Assembly (NCBI RefSeq): GCF_041431415.1
Contig: NZ_CP107845.1
Coordinates: 6,572,001-6,636,000, forward strand
DNA from: Streptomyces sp. NBC_00513
GTDB taxonomy: Bacteria; Actinomycetota; Actinomycetes; Streptomycetales; Streptomycetaceae
Direction: 5' to 3'
DNA length: 64,000 nucleotides
Numbering within the stretch: the stretch's first letter is position 1; every line of letters starts with the position of its first letter. The position numbers and the translations under genes are program-made. Under the pieces are notes generated by a model, which saw nothing but the letters and a program-made list of their open reading frames with translations, did no database searches and was not told the DNA's origin. Positions 17,711-27,228 of this stretch are shown here, piece by piece.

Positions 17711-18427
17711 TCAGTGCTGGGGCAGTGCCTTCAGCGCGGTGTTGAGTTCGAGGACGTTGACGCGTGGTTCGCCCATGAAGCCGAGGGTGCGACCGGTGGT
17801 GTGGTCGGCGGCGAGCTTCTCGACCTGTTGGACGTCGAGGCCGTTCCGCTCGGCGACCCGGTGGACCTGGATCTTGGCGTACTCGGGGGAGATGTGCGCG
17901 TCGAGGCCGGATCCGGAGGAGGTGACGGCGTCGGCGGGGACGTCCTCGGGCTTGACCGTGTAGGAGGCCGTGGAGTTGTCGGCGATGACGGCGTCCTTGG
18001 CGGCGATGACCTGGGCGCAGAGCGTGCCTTCCTCCGCGCTCGCCGGGCAGAGGCCGCCCACGGCGCCGTTGTCGGCGGAGCGGTTGGTGGCGCCGGAGAG
18101 GATCAGCGCGTACCGGGTGTTGACGCTGTTGGAGCCCAGGCCGTTGGAGGGGCGCGGCTGGAACCACTTCAGGTCCGGCCGGGCCGCCTCCTCGGCGTTG
18201 TTCGGATCGTTCTTCGGGAGGTTGTACGTCTGCCCGATGAGGGAGGAGCCGACGACCTGGCCGTTCTTGTCCTTGATCTCGGAGCCGTTGGCGTTGTCGT
18301 TGAAGAGGGCCTGGGCGATGCCGGTGACGGCGAGGGGATAGATGACGCCGCAGATCACGGTCAGGACGAGGAGGGCGCGGAGGCCCGCCCCGAGCAACCG
18401 TGCTGCGTTTCCTACGGAGTTGTTCAT
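17711..18427 (-). CDS. kdpC: K+-transporting ATPase subunit C
   Basis: 238 residues. One N-terminal membrane helix (LRALLVLTVICGVIYPLAVTG) is followed by the conserved soluble region: GSSLIGQTYN, KWFQPRPSN, SSGSGLDAHISPEYAKIQV and RVNVLELNTAL. KdpC stabilises the KdpFABC complex and helps in nucleotide-driven transport. At 238 aa it is longer than the ~190 aa of enterobacterial KdpC because of an insert around LCPASAEEGTLCAQVIAAKD, common in actinobacteria. It starts 6 bases after kdpB and ends the operon at the bidirectional terminator. Confidence 0.96.
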   Translation of the reverse strand: MNNSVGNAARLLGAGLRALLVLTVICGVIYPLAVTGIAQALFNDNANGSEIKDKNGQVVGSSLIGQTYNLPKNDPNNAEEAARPDLKWFQPRPSNGLGSNSVNTRYALILSGATNRSADNGAVGGLCPASAEEGTLCAQVIAAKDAVIADNSTASYTVKPEDVPADAVTSSGSGLDAHISPEYAKIQVHRVAERNGLDVQQVEKLAADHTTGRTLGFMGEPRVNVLELNTALKALPQH

Positions 18428-18433
18428 CGCAGA

Positions 18434-20533
18434 TCAGCCGATTCCGGGGATGAGGGAGATGAGGAGGTCGATGACCTTGATGCCGATGAACGGGGCGATC
18501 AGACCGCCCACGCCGTACAGGCCGAGGTTGCGGCGGAGCATCTTGTCGGCGCTGGTCGGCCGGTAGCGCACGCCCTTGAGGGCGAGCGGTACGAGCGCGA
18601 TGATGATCAGCGCGTTGAAGATGACGGCGGAGAGGATCGCGGACTCGGGGGAGGTCAGGCCCATGACGTTGAGCTTGTCGAGGCCCGGGTAGACCACGGC
18701 GAACATGGCCGGGATGATCGCGAAGTACTTGGCGACGTCGTTGGCGATGGAGAACGTCGTCAGCGCGCCGCGCGTGATCAGCAACTGCTTGCCGATCTCG
18801 ACGATCTCGATGAGCTTGGTGGGGTTGGAGTCCAGGTCCACCATGTTCCCGGCCTCCTTGGCGGCCGAGGTGCCCGTGTTCATGGCGACCCCGACGTCGG
18901 CCTGGGCGAGGGCGGGTGCGTCATTCGTGCCGTCGCCGGTCATCGCGACCAGCTTGCCGCCGGCCTGCTCGCGCTTGATGAGGGCCATCTTGTCCTCGGG
19001 CGTGGCCTCGGCGAGGAAGTCGTCCACGCCCGCCTCCTCCGCGATGGCCTTCGCGGTGAGCGGGTTGTCGCCCGTGATCATGATCGTCTTGATGCCCATG
19101 CGGCGAAGCTCGTCGAAGCGTTCGCGCATGCCTTCCTTCACGACGTCCTTGAGGTGGATGACGCCCAGGACCCGGGCGCCCCGGTCGTCCTTGACGGCGA
19201 CGAGGAGGGGCGTGCCGCCGGCTTCCGAGATCCGGTCGGCGAGGACGTCGGCGTCGTCGGAGACCTGACCGCCCTGCTCCTTCACCCAGGTGATGACCGA
19301 GCCGGCGGCGCCCTTGCGGGTCTTGCGGCCGTCCACGTCTACGCCGGACATGCGGGTCTGGGCGGTGAAGGCGATCCACTCGGCCTGCGACAGTTCGCCC
19401 TGACCGCGTTCGCGCAGCCCGTACTTCTCCTTCGCGAGGACCACGATGGAGCGGCCTTCGGGAGTTTCGTCCGCCAGCGACGAAAGCTGCGCGGCGTCGG
19501 CGAGTTCGGCGTCGGTGGTGCCCTTGACCGGTACGAATTCGGAGGCTTGGCGGTTGCCGAGGGTGATGGTGCCGGTCTTGTCGAGCAGCAGCGTCGACAC
19601 GTCGCCCGCCGCTTCCACCGCGCGGCCGGACATGGCCAGGACGTTGCGCTGGACCAGGCGGTCCATGCCCGCGATGCCGATGGCGGAGAGCAGCGCGCCG
19701 ATGGTGGTGGGGATCAGGCAGACCAGCAGGGCGGTGAGCACGATCATCGACTGCTCGGCGCCCGCGTAGATCGCGAACGGCTGGAGGGTGACGACGGCCA
19801 GCAGGAAGACGATGGTCAGCGAGGCGAGCAGGATGTTCAGCGCGATCTCGTTGGGCGTCTTCTGCCGGGCCGCGCCCTCGACCAGTGCGATCATGCGGTC
19901 GATGAAGGTCTCGCCGGGCTTCGTCGTGATCTTGACGACGATCCGGTCGGAGAGGACCTTCGTGCCACCTGTGACCGCGCTGCGGTCGCCGCCCGACTCG
20001 CGGATGACGGGCGCGGATTCGCCGGTGATGGCCGACTCGTCCACCGACGCGACGCCCTCGACGACGTCGCCGTCACCGGGGATGATGTCGCCCGCCTCGC
20101 AGATCACCAGGTCGCCGATACGGAGCTCCGCGCCGGGGACCCGTTCCTCCATCGAGCCGTCGAGGCGGCGGGCGACCGTGTCAGTCTTCGCCTTGCGGAG
20201 GGTGTCGGCCTGGGCCTTGCCGCGGCCCTCGGCGACGGCCTCGGCGAGGTTGGCGAAGATCGTGGTCAGCCACAGCCAGCCGGTGATCGCCCAACCGAAC
20301 CAGTCCGTCGGATCCTTGACCGCCAGCACGGTCGTGACGACCGAGCCGATCAGGACCACGAACATGACCGGGGACTTGATCATCACGCGCGGGTCGAGCT
20401 TGCGCACCGCGTCCGGGAAAGACTTCAGCAGTGCCTTGGGATCGAACAGCCCCCCGCCGACACGGCCGGCCGCGGGCGGGTGCCCGGTGGGAACGTCCTC
20501 GTGCGGGGCACGGGTGGGAGTGATGGTGCTCAT
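18434..20533 (-). CDS. kdpB: K+-transporting P-type ATPase subunit B
   Basis: 699 residues, the ATP-hydrolysing subunit. Motifs of a P1A-type ATPase are intact: TGES in [10 protein letters not shown], the phosphorylation site [21 protein letters not shown] and [11 protein letters not shown]. Hydrophobic segments flank them, including [18 protein letters not shown] and a terminal cluster ([16 protein letters not shown]). ATG 20533 overlaps the kdpA stop by ATGA. The N-terminal ~30 residues ([19 protein letters not shown]) are a disordered extension. Confidence 0.97.
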   Translation of the reverse strand: MSTITPTRAPHEDVPTGHPPAAGRVGGGLFDPKALLKSFPDAVRKLDPRVMIKSPVMFVVLIGSVVTTVLAVKDPTDWFGWAITGWLWLTTIFANLAEAVAEGRGKAQADTLRKAKTDTVARRLDGSMEERVPGAELRIGDLVICEAGDIIPGDGDVVEGVASVDESAITGESAPVIRESGGDRSAVTGGTKVLSDRIVVKITTKPGETFIDRMIALVEGAARQKTPNEIALNILLASLTIVFLLAVVTLQPFAIYAGAEQSMIVLTALLVCLIPTTIGALLSAIGIAGMDRLVQRNVLAMSGRAVEAAGDVSTLLLDKTGTITLGNRQASEFVPVKGTTDAELADAAQLSSLADETPEGRSIVVLAKEKYGLRERGQGELSQAEWIAFTAQTRMSGVDVDGRKTRKGAAGSVITWVKEQGGQVSDDADVLADRISEAGGTPLLVAVKDDRGARVLGVIHLKDVVKEGMRERFDELRRMGIKTIMITGDNPLTAKAIAEEAGVDDFLAEATPEDKMALIKREQAGGKLVAMTGDGTNDAPALAQADVGVAMNTGTSAAKEAGNMVDLDSNPTKLIEIVEIGKQLLITRGALTTFSIANDVAKYFAIIPAMFAVVYPGLDKLNVMGLTSPESAILSAVIFNALIIIALVPLALKGVRYRPTSADKMLRRNLGLYGVGGLIAPFIGIKVIDLLISLIPGIG

Positions 20534-22194
20534 GAGGCGAGCCCTTCGGCGAGCGGCCCCAGCGCGAGGGCGGGGAAGTAGGTCAGGCCGGTGATGATGA
20601 CGATCGTGCCGACGAGCAGGCCCGCGTAGAGCGGCTTGTCGGTGCGGAGCGTGCCCGCCGTCTCGGGGATGGGCTTCTGCTCGGCGAGCGAGCCCGCCAA
20701 CGCGAGGACGAACACCATGGGCAGGAAGCGGCCGAGCAGCATGGCGATGCCGATGGTGCTGTTGAACCACTGCGTGTCGGCGTTGAGTCCGGCGAAGGCG
20801 GAGCCGTTGTTGTTGGCGCCCGAGGTGTAGGCGTAGAGGATCTCGGAGAAGCCGTGCGCGCCGGAGTTCGTCATGGAGTTGCCCGGGGTGGGCAGGGCCA
20901 TCGCGGCGGCGGTGAAGCACAGCACCAGGGCCGGGGTGACGAGGATGTAGCAGGCGGCGAGCTTGATCTCGCGGGTGCCGATCTTCTTGCCGAGGTACTC
21001 GGGGGTGCGGCCGACCATCAGGCCGGCGATGAACACCGCGATGATCGCCATGATCAGCATGCCGTAGAGGCCGGATCCGACTCCGCCGGGGGCGATCTCG
21101 CCGAGCTGCATGCCCAGCATCGCGATGCCGCCGCCGAAGCCGGTGTAGGAGGAGTGGAAGGAGTTGACGGCGCCGGTCGACGTCAGCGTCGTCGCCACGG
21201 CGAAGATCGACGAACCGCCGATGCCGAAGCGGGTCTCCTTGCCCTCCATCGCACCGCCGGCGACGTCGAACGCCGGTCCGTGGTGAGCGAACTCGGTCCA
21301 CATCATCAGCGCGGTGAATCCGATCCAGATGATGCCCATGGTGGCGAGGATCGCGTAGCCCTGGCGCAGGTTGCCGACCATGCGGCCGAAGGTGCGGGTC
21401 AGTGCGAAGGGGATGAGCAGGATCAGGAAGATCTCGAACAGGTTCGAGAAGGGGGTCGGGTTCTCGAAGGGGTGGGCGGAGTTGGCGTTGAAGTAGCCGC
21501 CGCCGTTCGTGCCCAGCTCCTTGATGACCTCCTGCGAGGCGACCGCCCCGCCGTTCCACTGCCGGCTGCCGCCCATGAACTGGCCGACCTCGTGGATGCC
21601 CGCGAAGTTCTGGATGACTCCGCAGGCGACCAGGACGAGGGCGCCGATCACGGAGATGGGAAGAAGAATGCGGAGGGTGCCGCGGACCAGGTCGGACCAG
21701 AAGTTGCCGAGTTCACCGGTGCGGGAGCGCGCGAAGCCCCGTACGAGGGCGACCGCGACGGCCATGCCGACGGCGGCGGAGACGAAGTTCTGCACCGCGA
21801 GGCCACCGGTCTGTACGACGTGGCCCATGGCCTGTTCGCCGTAGTACGACTGCCAGTTGGTGTTCGCCACGAAGGACGCGGCGGTGTTGAAGGCCTGATC
21901 CGGATCGATCGACACGAAGCCGAGGGAACCAGGCAGGCTGCCCTGTAGGCGCTGTATGCCGTAGAGGAACAGGACGCCCACCGCCGAGAAGGCGAGGACG
22001 CCGCGCAGGTAGGCGGGCCAGTGCATCTCGGCGTTCGGGTTGGCGCCGATGGCCTTGTAGATCCACTTCTCCGGTTTGTAGTGCTTCTCGGAGGTGTAGA
22101 CCCGGGCCATGTGGTCGCCGAGTGGGCGGTAGGCCAGCGCGAGTGCGGCGATCAGCGCGAGGAGCTGGAGCACGCCGGCGGTTACGGGGCTCAT
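20530..22194 (-). CDS. kdpA: K+-transporting ATPase potassium-binding subunit A
   Basis: 554 residues with about ten membrane helices and the pseudo-fourfold K+ channel architecture. The selectivity-loop regions include [31 protein letters not shown] and [15 protein letters not shown]. The N-terminus [22 protein letters not shown] is typical. It forms the potassium pathway of the high-affinity KdpFABC pump. Overlaps kdpB by four bases and starts 8 bases after kdpF. Confidence 0.97.
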   Translation of the reverse strand: MSPVTAGVLQLLALIAALALAYRPLGDHMARVYTSEKHYKPEKWIYKAIGANPNAEMHWPAYLRGVLAFSAVGVLFLYGIQRLQGSLPGSLGFVSIDPDQAFNTAASFVANTNWQSYYGEQAMGHVVQTGGLAVQNFVSAAVGMAVAVALVRGFARSRTGELGNFWSDLVRGTLRILLPISVIGALVLVACGVIQNFAGIHEVGQFMGGSRQWNGGAVASQEVIKELGTNGGGYFNANSAHPFENPTPFSNLFEIFLILLIPFALTRTFGRMVGNLRQGYAILATMGIIWIGFTALMMWTEFAHHGPAFDVAGGAMEGKETRFGIGGSSIFAVATTLTSTGAVNSFHSSYTGFGGGIAMLGMQLGEIAPGGVGSGLYGMLIMAIIAVFIAGLMVGRTPEYLGKKIGTREIKLAACYILVTPALVLCFTAAAMALPTPGNSMTNSGAHGFSEILYAYTSGANNNGSAFAGLNADTQWFNSTIGIAMLLGRFLPMVFVLALAGSLAEQKPIPETAGTLRTDKPLYAGLLVGTIVIITGLTYFPALALGPLAEGLAS

Positions 22195-22202
22195 ATCAGT
22201 GC

Positions 22203-22292
22203 TCAGAACCTCTCCGGGTACACAAGGGCGAGGACGAGGTATCCGAGCAGTGAGACGGCCACGACGAGGCCGACAACGTTCTCGACGGTCAC
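22203..22292 (-). CDS. kdpF: K+-transporting ATPase subunit F
   Basis: 29 residues with a GTG start at 22292: [20 protein letters not shown] followed by LALVYPERF. One membrane helix and the YPERF end are characteristic of KdpF, the small stabilising subunit. The start overlaps the stop of the 27-aa ORF upstream by GTGA, so translation is coupled. Confidence 0.93.
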   Translation of the reverse strand: MTVENVVGLVVAVSLLGYLVLALVYPERF

Positions 22293-22372
22293 AGCCTGGT
22301 CACCCCCCGGGCGATGAGAGCCACCAGCGCGAACACCGCGACCGTGGTGACGACGAAGGCCAGATCGGCCAT
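22289..22372 (-). CDS. 27-aa membrane peptide heading the kdp operon
   Basis: ATG 22372, preceded by AGGAG, opens [20 protein letters not shown] followed by ARGVTRL. It is a single hydrophobic helix with a basic end and overlaps kdpF by GTGA. It looks like a second KdpF-sized subunit or a leader peptide. Genes this short are usually missed by annotation; its ribosome site and exact overlap support translation. Function unknown. Confidence 0.75.
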   Translation of the reverse strand: MADLAFVVTTVAVFALVALIARGVTRL

Positions 22373-22404
22373 CGCGAGCTCCTGAGTGAAGTGGGAAGAA
22401 ATGA

Positions 22405-22422
22405 ATCAGCCAGTTGGCTGAT
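22405..22422. promoter_or_regulatory. Palindrome upstream of the kdp operon
   Basis: ATCAGCCA-GT-TGGCTGAT, a perfect 8-bp inverted repeat, lies 33 bp before the first kdp ORF and is a candidate operator. No kdpD or kdpE is present in the window. The rest of the 22373-22689 gap shows no gene. Confidence 0.5.
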
Positions 22423-22689
22423 GACGAGACAACCGCGTCTTCACCCGGGTGTTAAGCCGCCTTGACGGGGTCCATACGGCCGCCCCGCAACCCTTGACGC
22501 CCCTCTTACGGGAGGCCGCGCGGCGGATGTCGAGGAGGGGGGAGGACAACCGCAGGCGGGTTCCCTTCGCGACGCGACGCGGAGGTCCGGGGGGTGGTCG
22601 GGCCTGGTGAGGAAGCCGGAACGTGCCGCGCGGGAGGAGCGCCCATACGCTTGAGGGGATACCTCCGGACCTGGGCGGGAGGCCGTCAC

Positions 22690-24030
22690 ATGAGCAGGCG
22701 TTGGACCGCGCGTCTGGCCCTCGCGGCGGGCGTGGCCGCGCTCTTGGTACTGGTGGTCTTCGCCGGGTTCGGCAGCCTCGTGCTCATGGGGGTGGGGTGG
22801 GCGGGTCTGGTGCTCACGGCGGCCGGTGGCTGGTGGATGCTCACCCACACCGGCTGGATCCGGGTACTGGCCGTGCTGCTGGTGATCGCCGCGCCGCTCG
22901 GTGTCCTGGTCCTGTACGCGTCCGCCGGACTCCTGTGGGTCGTGCTGGTCTCCCTCGGCCTGTGGGCATTGGCCGTTTCCGCCGGCAGGGCCGCGCTTGC
23001 GGACGACACCTCGCCGACCATGTCGGAGCGGTCCGCCGGCCGGGCCGAGCACCCGTTCCTGATCATGAATCCGCGCTCGGGCGGCGGGAAGGTCGGCAAG
23101 TTCCGCCTGGCGGAGCGGGCCAGGGCCAAAGGCGCCGAGGTCGTCGTACTGGACACGACCGGACGGCAGGACGTGGCCGAGCTGGCGCGGCGGGCCGTCC
23201 GGGGCGGGGCCGATCTGCTCGGCGTCGCGGGTGGCGACGGTACACAGGCCCTGGTCGCCGGCGTGGCCGCGGAGCACGACATACCGTTCATGGTGATCGG
23301 CGCCGGTACCCGCAACCACTTCGCCATGGACCTGGGCCTCGACCGGGACGACCCCTCCAGGTGTCTGGACGCACTGGACGACGGTGTCGAACTGCGCATC
23401 GACATCGGCTACCTCCAGGGGGGACCGCCGGGGGACCGGAGCGCGGAGCGCGTCTTCATCAACAACGCCTCGTTCGGCGTGTACGCGGAAGTCGTGCAGA
23501 GTCCCGCCTACCGCGACGACAAGGCCCGCACCATCCTGGAGATGCTGCCGGACCTGCTGACCCACCAGAGCGGCGCCGTGCTGAGTGTCCGTACCGACGA
23601 GCTGGCCGTGGAGGGCCCCCAGGCGGTACTGGTGAGCAACAACCCCTATGCGAGGGGCGACTCGGCGGGACTGGGGCGCCGACAGGGACTTGACTCGGGC
23701 GAGCTGGGGGTGCTGTGTGTCGGCGTCGGCAACGCCGCCGAGGCCACGGAGCTCCTGCTGCGGGGCGGGCAGGGCCGCGGGCTGACCGCGACCACCGCCC
23801 GAGTGGTCGTCGTCGACGCCGACGCCCCGGTCATACCGGTCGGTGTCGACGGCGAGGCCCTGACGCTGCCCACTCCGGTGCGCTGTCGTCTCGCGCCCGG
23901 CGCTCTGCGCGTGTGGGTGCCCCGGCACCGGCCCGGCGTGCCGCCCGTCGCACCGCCGATGGACTGGCGCCGGGTACGGACTCTGGCACTGTCGATGGGA
24001 CGGGCGGCGGCCGGGCGCGGTACCGCTTGA
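22690..24030 (+). CDS. Membrane-linked diacylglycerol/lipid kinase
   Basis: 446 residues. The first ~105 contain about four membrane segments (LAAGVAALLVLVVFAGFGSL; AGLVLTAAGGWWML; VLAVLLVIAAPLGVLVLY; LLWVVLVSLGLWALAVSAG). From about residue 120 is a DAG-kinase catalytic domain: HPFLIMNPRSGGGKVGKF, GVAGGDGTQALVAGVA (the GGDGT nucleotide motif), AGTRNHFAMDLGLDRD and VFINNASFGVYAE. It phosphorylates a lipid, probably diacylglycerol or a sphingosine-like alcohol, at the membrane. ATG 22690 follows GGGAGG. The upstream intergenic region is shared with the divergent kdp operon. Confidence 0.88.
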   Translation: MSRRWTARLALAAGVAALLVLVVFAGFGSLVLMGVGWAGLVLTAAGGWWMLTHTGWIRVLAVLLVIAAPLGVLVLYASAGLLWVVLVSLGLWALAVSAGRAALADDTSPTMSERSAGRAEHPFLIMNPRSGGGKVGKFRLAERARAKGAEVVVLDTTGRQDVAELARRAVRGGADLLGVAGGDGTQALVAGVAAEHDIPFMVIGAGTRNHFAMDLGLDRDDPSRCLDALDDGVELRIDIGYLQGGPPGDRSAERVFINNASFGVYAEVVQSPAYRDDKARTILEMLPDLLTHQSGAVLSVRTDELAVEGPQAVLVSNNPYARGDSAGLGRRQGLDSGELGVLCVGVGNAAEATELLLRGGQGRGLTATTARVVVVDADAPVIPVGVDGEALTLPTPVRCRLAPGALRVWVPRHRPGVPPVAPPMDWRRVRTLALSMGRAAAGRGTA

Positions 24031-24195
24031 TCAGTGGCGGGTATCGGGGCACTCGTCCGGGTCGCCGGGGGCGTCGACGCCTTCCGCGGCGGCCGAGGTG
24101 ATGCCGGCGAGCGCGTCGGTGAGGTCGGTGGGGACGCGGGTTCAAGGAGGGTGAGCCGGTGGGAATGATCCGTTCCGGTTTCCGTGGCGGGGCTT

Positions 24196-25515
24196 TCAGC
24201 CGGGGTGCTGCTCGGGGACGCGCAGGGCCAGGAGGGCCGTGTCGTCGCTGGTCCATCCTTCGTGCCGGGCGGACAGGGTGTCGTTGATGTGGCTGATGGT
24301 GTCGGTGGCGTTCATGCCGGCCGTGTCGGCGAGGGTGCGGGCCAGGTCGGCGTCGTCGAAGACGTCGTGCTCGCGGTCGGGGGCTCCGGGGCGGGCGCGT
24401 GCCTCGGTCGCGCCGTCGGTGTAGAGGAGAAGCAGGTCGCCCGGGGCGAGCCGGAACCTGGCGTCGGCCAGGCGGATGGGGTCGAAGACGCCGAGGAGCT
24501 GTCCGGGCCTGCCGATCTCGCGGACGGTGCCGTCGGCTCGCCGGACGAGGGCGGGCGGGTGGCCGGCCAGGGCGAGCGTCCCCGCGAGGCCCCCGCGGGT
24601 GGTCCGGAAACGGGCGTAGACGGCGGTGAGGAAGCGAGGAGCGTGCTGGGCGAGCATCGCGGTGTTGAGGCGGTCGAGGAGGCCTGCGGGGGAACGGTTC
24701 TCGCCGGCCTCGGCACGGATCGTGTAGCGGGCCATCGAGGACACCTGGGCGGCCTGTACGCCTTTGCCGCACACGTCGCCCAGGACCGCGCCCCAGGAGG
24801 AGCCGCGGGTGCGGAACAGGTCGTAGAAGTCGCCGCCGACCTCGATGTCGGAACGGCCCGCACGGGAGGCGGGCAGGTAGGACGCCGCCACCTCCACGCC
24901 CGGTACCAGGGGCAGGGCCGGCGGCAGCAGGCCCTGCTGGAGTGAGTGGGCGAGGTCCGCCGACAGGGTGTGCGCGTTCCGGGCGGCGGTCAGGGACCGG
25001 CGCAGACCGATCTCGGCGCCGACCGAGCGGGCGAGCGTCTCCAGCGTGGTCAGATCGGCGGGCGTCCAGACGCGGGGGCTGTCGTCGATGACACAGAAGC
25101 TGCCCAGCACCTCGCCGCCCGCTCCGAGGAGGGGGTATCCGGCCCAGGCGCCGATGCGCATCGGTTCGACCGAGGGATGGTCACGGGTGCGGGGGTCGTT
25201 GGCGGCGTCGTCCACGATGAACGGCTCCCCGTCGAGACCGATCAGGAAGAAGCAGAAGCTCTCCTCGACCGGATTCTGCCGGTCCTCGATCGCGGTCGCG
25301 TCGACCCCGACGCAGGCCTTCCAGAACGAGCGCCGGTCGTCCACCAGCGTGATGAACGCCCGCCCCGAGCCGGTGACCCGGGCGGCGAGGCCCGCGAGGT
25401 CCTCGAAGACCTGCTCCGGCCCGGTGTCGATCAGTTCCGTCGCCGCGACCGCCGCCAACCGGGCCCGGTCCCACAGCTGTCTCGGCAACCCGTCCGTCTT
25501 GTTCCGCACCGGCAC
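24196..25515 (-). CDS. GAF-SpoIIE (PP2C) phosphatase
   Basis: 439 residues from GTG 25515, which has GAGGGG upstream. Residues ~25-180 form a GAF domain (FEDLAGLAARVTGSGRAFIT; VEESFCFFLIGLDGEPFIVD; GSFCVIDDSPRVW). A linker helix (ADLAHSLQQGLLPPALPLVPG) leads into a SpoIIE/PP2C domain with metal-binding Asp residues in VGGDFYDLF, LGDVCGKGVQAA and LLLYTDGATEAR, and DDTALLALRV at the end. In streptomycetes such enzymes dephosphorylate anti-anti-sigma factors and feed stress sigma control. The 24031-24195 gap has no gene with a usable start. Confidence 0.9.
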   Translation of the reverse strand: MPVRNKTDGLPRQLWDRARLAAVAATELIDTGPEQVFEDLAGLAARVTGSGRAFITLVDDRRSFWKACVGVDATAIEDRQNPVEESFCFFLIGLDGEPFIVDDAANDPRTRDHPSVEPMRIGAWAGYPLLGAGGEVLGSFCVIDDSPRVWTPADLTTLETLARSVGAEIGLRRSLTAARNAHTLSADLAHSLQQGLLPPALPLVPGVEVAASYLPASRAGRSDIEVGGDFYDLFRTRGSSWGAVLGDVCGKGVQAAQVSSMARYTIRAEAGENRSPAGLLDRLNTAMLAQHAPRFLTAVYARFRTTRGGLAGTLALAGHPPALVRRADGTVREIGRPGQLLGVFDPIRLADARFRLAPGDLLLLYTDGATEARARPGAPDREHDVFDDADLARTLADTAGMNATDTISHINDTLSARHEGWTSDDTALLALRVPEQHPG

Positions 25516-25738
25516 TCCCGCACCCCTCGTCCCTGCCCTGCCTCTCCGACAACGCCCGAACCAGCCGAACCGCAGTCTTGGAGTGTCTGTCCAGACGACA
25601 GCCAACCACGCCCCACCGCGCCCACCAACCTGCGCCGAGGGGGAGCCGTCACCCGAGGGCCCTGCGCACGGCGCTGTGTACGGGCGGGTCCGGTGCCCCG
25701 CGAGGGCGGCGGTGGTCCGCCCGCCAGGCGAACCACCC

Positions 25739-25797
25739 TTGCGAAACGGACTGGCGGTCCGTATGTTTGTCCCATGCGGACCGCCGGTCCGTTTCGA
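25739..25797 (+). promoter_or_regulatory. Promoter within a long inverted-repeat operator
   Basis: Two inverted copies of a 23-bp unit, CGAAACGGACYGGCGGTCCG plus YAT, occur at 25742-25764 and (reversed) 25775-25797. Each contains CGGAC-N5-GTCCG. A promoter TTGCGA (25739-25744) with a 17-bp spacer and TATGTT (25762-25767) lies across the first copy, so a bound protein would block it. This fits a TetR operator for the downstream operon, which encodes its own TetR protein. Confidence 0.75.
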
Positions 25798-25817
25798 GCG
25801 GAACGGAAACCTCGAAC

Positions 25818-26243
25818 ATGATCATCCCCACGGCTCCTGAGGAGCTCTACCGTCACGGTCTGCGGTTGCTGCTGGAGAAGGACGTCCCCGCATGGATGGA
25901 CCTCTGGGACGAGGACGGGATCATGGAGTTCCCCTTCGCGCCTCCGGGTTGGCCCGCGCGGCTGGAAGGGCGCCGGGCCATCGCGGACCACATGCGTCAC
26001 TACCCGGACCACATCGACCTCCACGACTTCCCCGAGGTGACGGTCCACCGGACCACCGTCCCCGAGACGATCGTGGTCGAGATGCGCGGCGTGGGGCGCC
26101 TGGTGAAGACAGGAGGCCCCTTCGACATGACGTACATCGCCGTCGTCACGGTCAGGGACGGTCTCATGACCTCCTACCGCGACTACTGGAACCCCCTCGC
26201 CGTGCAGGAGCCCGGCGTCGACTTCACGGGCGCCGGGCGATGA
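25818..26243 (+). CDS. SnoaL/NTF2-like protein
   Basis: 141 residues with the cone-shaped NTF2-like pattern: ELYRHGLRLLLEKDVPAWMD, LWDEDGIMEFPFAPPG, the strand LEGRRAIADHM, and ending MTYIAVVTVRDGLMTSYRDY. Members are ketosteroid-isomerase or polyketide-cyclase relatives and small-molecule binders. ATG 25818 lies 20 bp after the operator. Its stop overlaps the next start by ATGA. With the NmrA-like reductase it looks like a detoxification or small-molecule conversion unit. Confidence 0.85.
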   Translation: MIIPTAPEELYRHGLRLLLEKDVPAWMDLWDEDGIMEFPFAPPGWPARLEGRRAIADHMRHYPDHIDLHDFPEVTVHRTTVPETIVVEMRGVGRLVKTGGPFDMTYIAVVTVRDGLMTSYRDYWNPLAVQEPGVDFTGAGR

Positions 26244-27079
26244 GCGACCCCAACGCCACCCTGGTCATCGGCGCCACCGGCACCACCGGCCGCCGGGTCA
26301 CCGCCGGTCTCCTCGCCGAAGGCCACCACGTCAAGGCGGCCGGACGCACCGCCGCCCCGGTGGGCGGCGCGCAGGCGGTCCGCTTCGACTGGAACGAGCC
26401 CGCGACCTGGGGCGAGGCCCTGCGCGGGGTCGACCGCGCCTACCTCGTCCCGCCCGTCGGCTCCTCCGACCCGGCCGCGGTCATGCTGCCCTTCCTCCAC
26501 GAGGCCGGAGCGGCCGGCGTGCGACGCGCGGTGCTGCTCGGGGCGTCGGCGATCCCGGCGGGCGGCCCCGCGGTGGGCCAGGTCCACCAGGCGCTGCCCG
26601 GCCTGTTCGACGAGTGGGCGGTACTGCGGCCCTCCTGGTTCATGCAGAACTTCACCGGATCCACCCCGCACGCCCGCAGCATCCGTGAGGGAGGCGTCAT
26701 CCTGACGGCCTCGGGCGACGGCCGCATCGGTTTCGTCGACGCGCAGGACATCGCCGCCGTCGCCGTGAGGGCCCTGGTCGACGAGAAGTCCCCCGACACC
26801 GACCTGATCCTGACCGGACCGCAGACGTTCAGCCACGACGACGTCGCCGCGATCCTCACCGAGTCCACCGGCCGCACCGTCGTGCACCGGCACCTGACCT
26901 TCGAGCAACTGCGCGACCGCTGGGCGGCCGAGATCCCGCTGGAGTTCGCCTCCATGCTGGCCGCCATGGACCGCGCCATCGCCGACGGCGCGGAGGACCG
27001 CACCACGGACACCGTCGAACGCCTCACCGGTCGTCCTCCGGGCACCTTCCGCGCCTTCGTCGAGAGGGAGATCGCCTGA
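26240..27079 (+). CDS. NmrA-type NAD(P)-binding protein
   Basis: 279 residues of the atypical short-chain dehydrogenase group. The N-terminal Rossmann motif is TLVIGATGTTGRRVTAGLL. Later VRRAVLLGASA, LRPSWFMQNF and GFVDAQDIAAVAVRAL match NmrA/SDRa5-type oxidoreductases that act on quinones or serve as redox sensors. The usual active-site YxxxK is not evident, so catalysis is uncertain. Overlaps the SnoaL-like gene by four bases, hence the same operon. Confidence 0.87.
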   Translation: MSDPNATLVIGATGTTGRRVTAGLLAEGHHVKAAGRTAAPVGGAQAVRFDWNEPATWGEALRGVDRAYLVPPVGSSDPAAVMLPFLHEAGAAGVRRAVLLGASAIPAGGPAVGQVHQALPGLFDEWAVLRPSWFMQNFTGSTPHARSIREGGVILTASGDGRIGFVDAQDIAAVAVRALVDEKSPDTDLILTGPQTFSHDDVAAILTESTGRTVVHRHLTFEQLRDRWAAEIPLEFASMLAAMDRAIADGAEDRTTDTVERLTGRPPGTFRAFVEREIA

Positions 27080-27228
27080 CGGGGGAGTCGCCACCGTGCC
27101 GCCCCGGCGGGATCGGCGCCGGTGCGCGGGAACGCGTATCGTCGACTGGCTCGACGACGTCACGAACCGGCCCGCCGCATCCCGGGCGGGCGGGCCGTCG
27201 GTGACGGGCCGAAGACCAAGGAGGATCC

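Noticed and set aside
17696..20581. 961-codon open frame on the plus strand opposite kdpC-kdpB
   Set aside because: Shadow of the kdp genes caused by high GC; repetitive Gly/Asp/Val/Arg composition and no family motif.
24034..24145. C-terminus-like peptide (VPTDLTDALAGITSAAAEG, then VDAPGDPDECPDTRH) on the minus strand
   Set aside because: Reads like protein, but an in-frame stop lies directly upstream and no ATG, GTG or TTG start is available; possibly a remnant.
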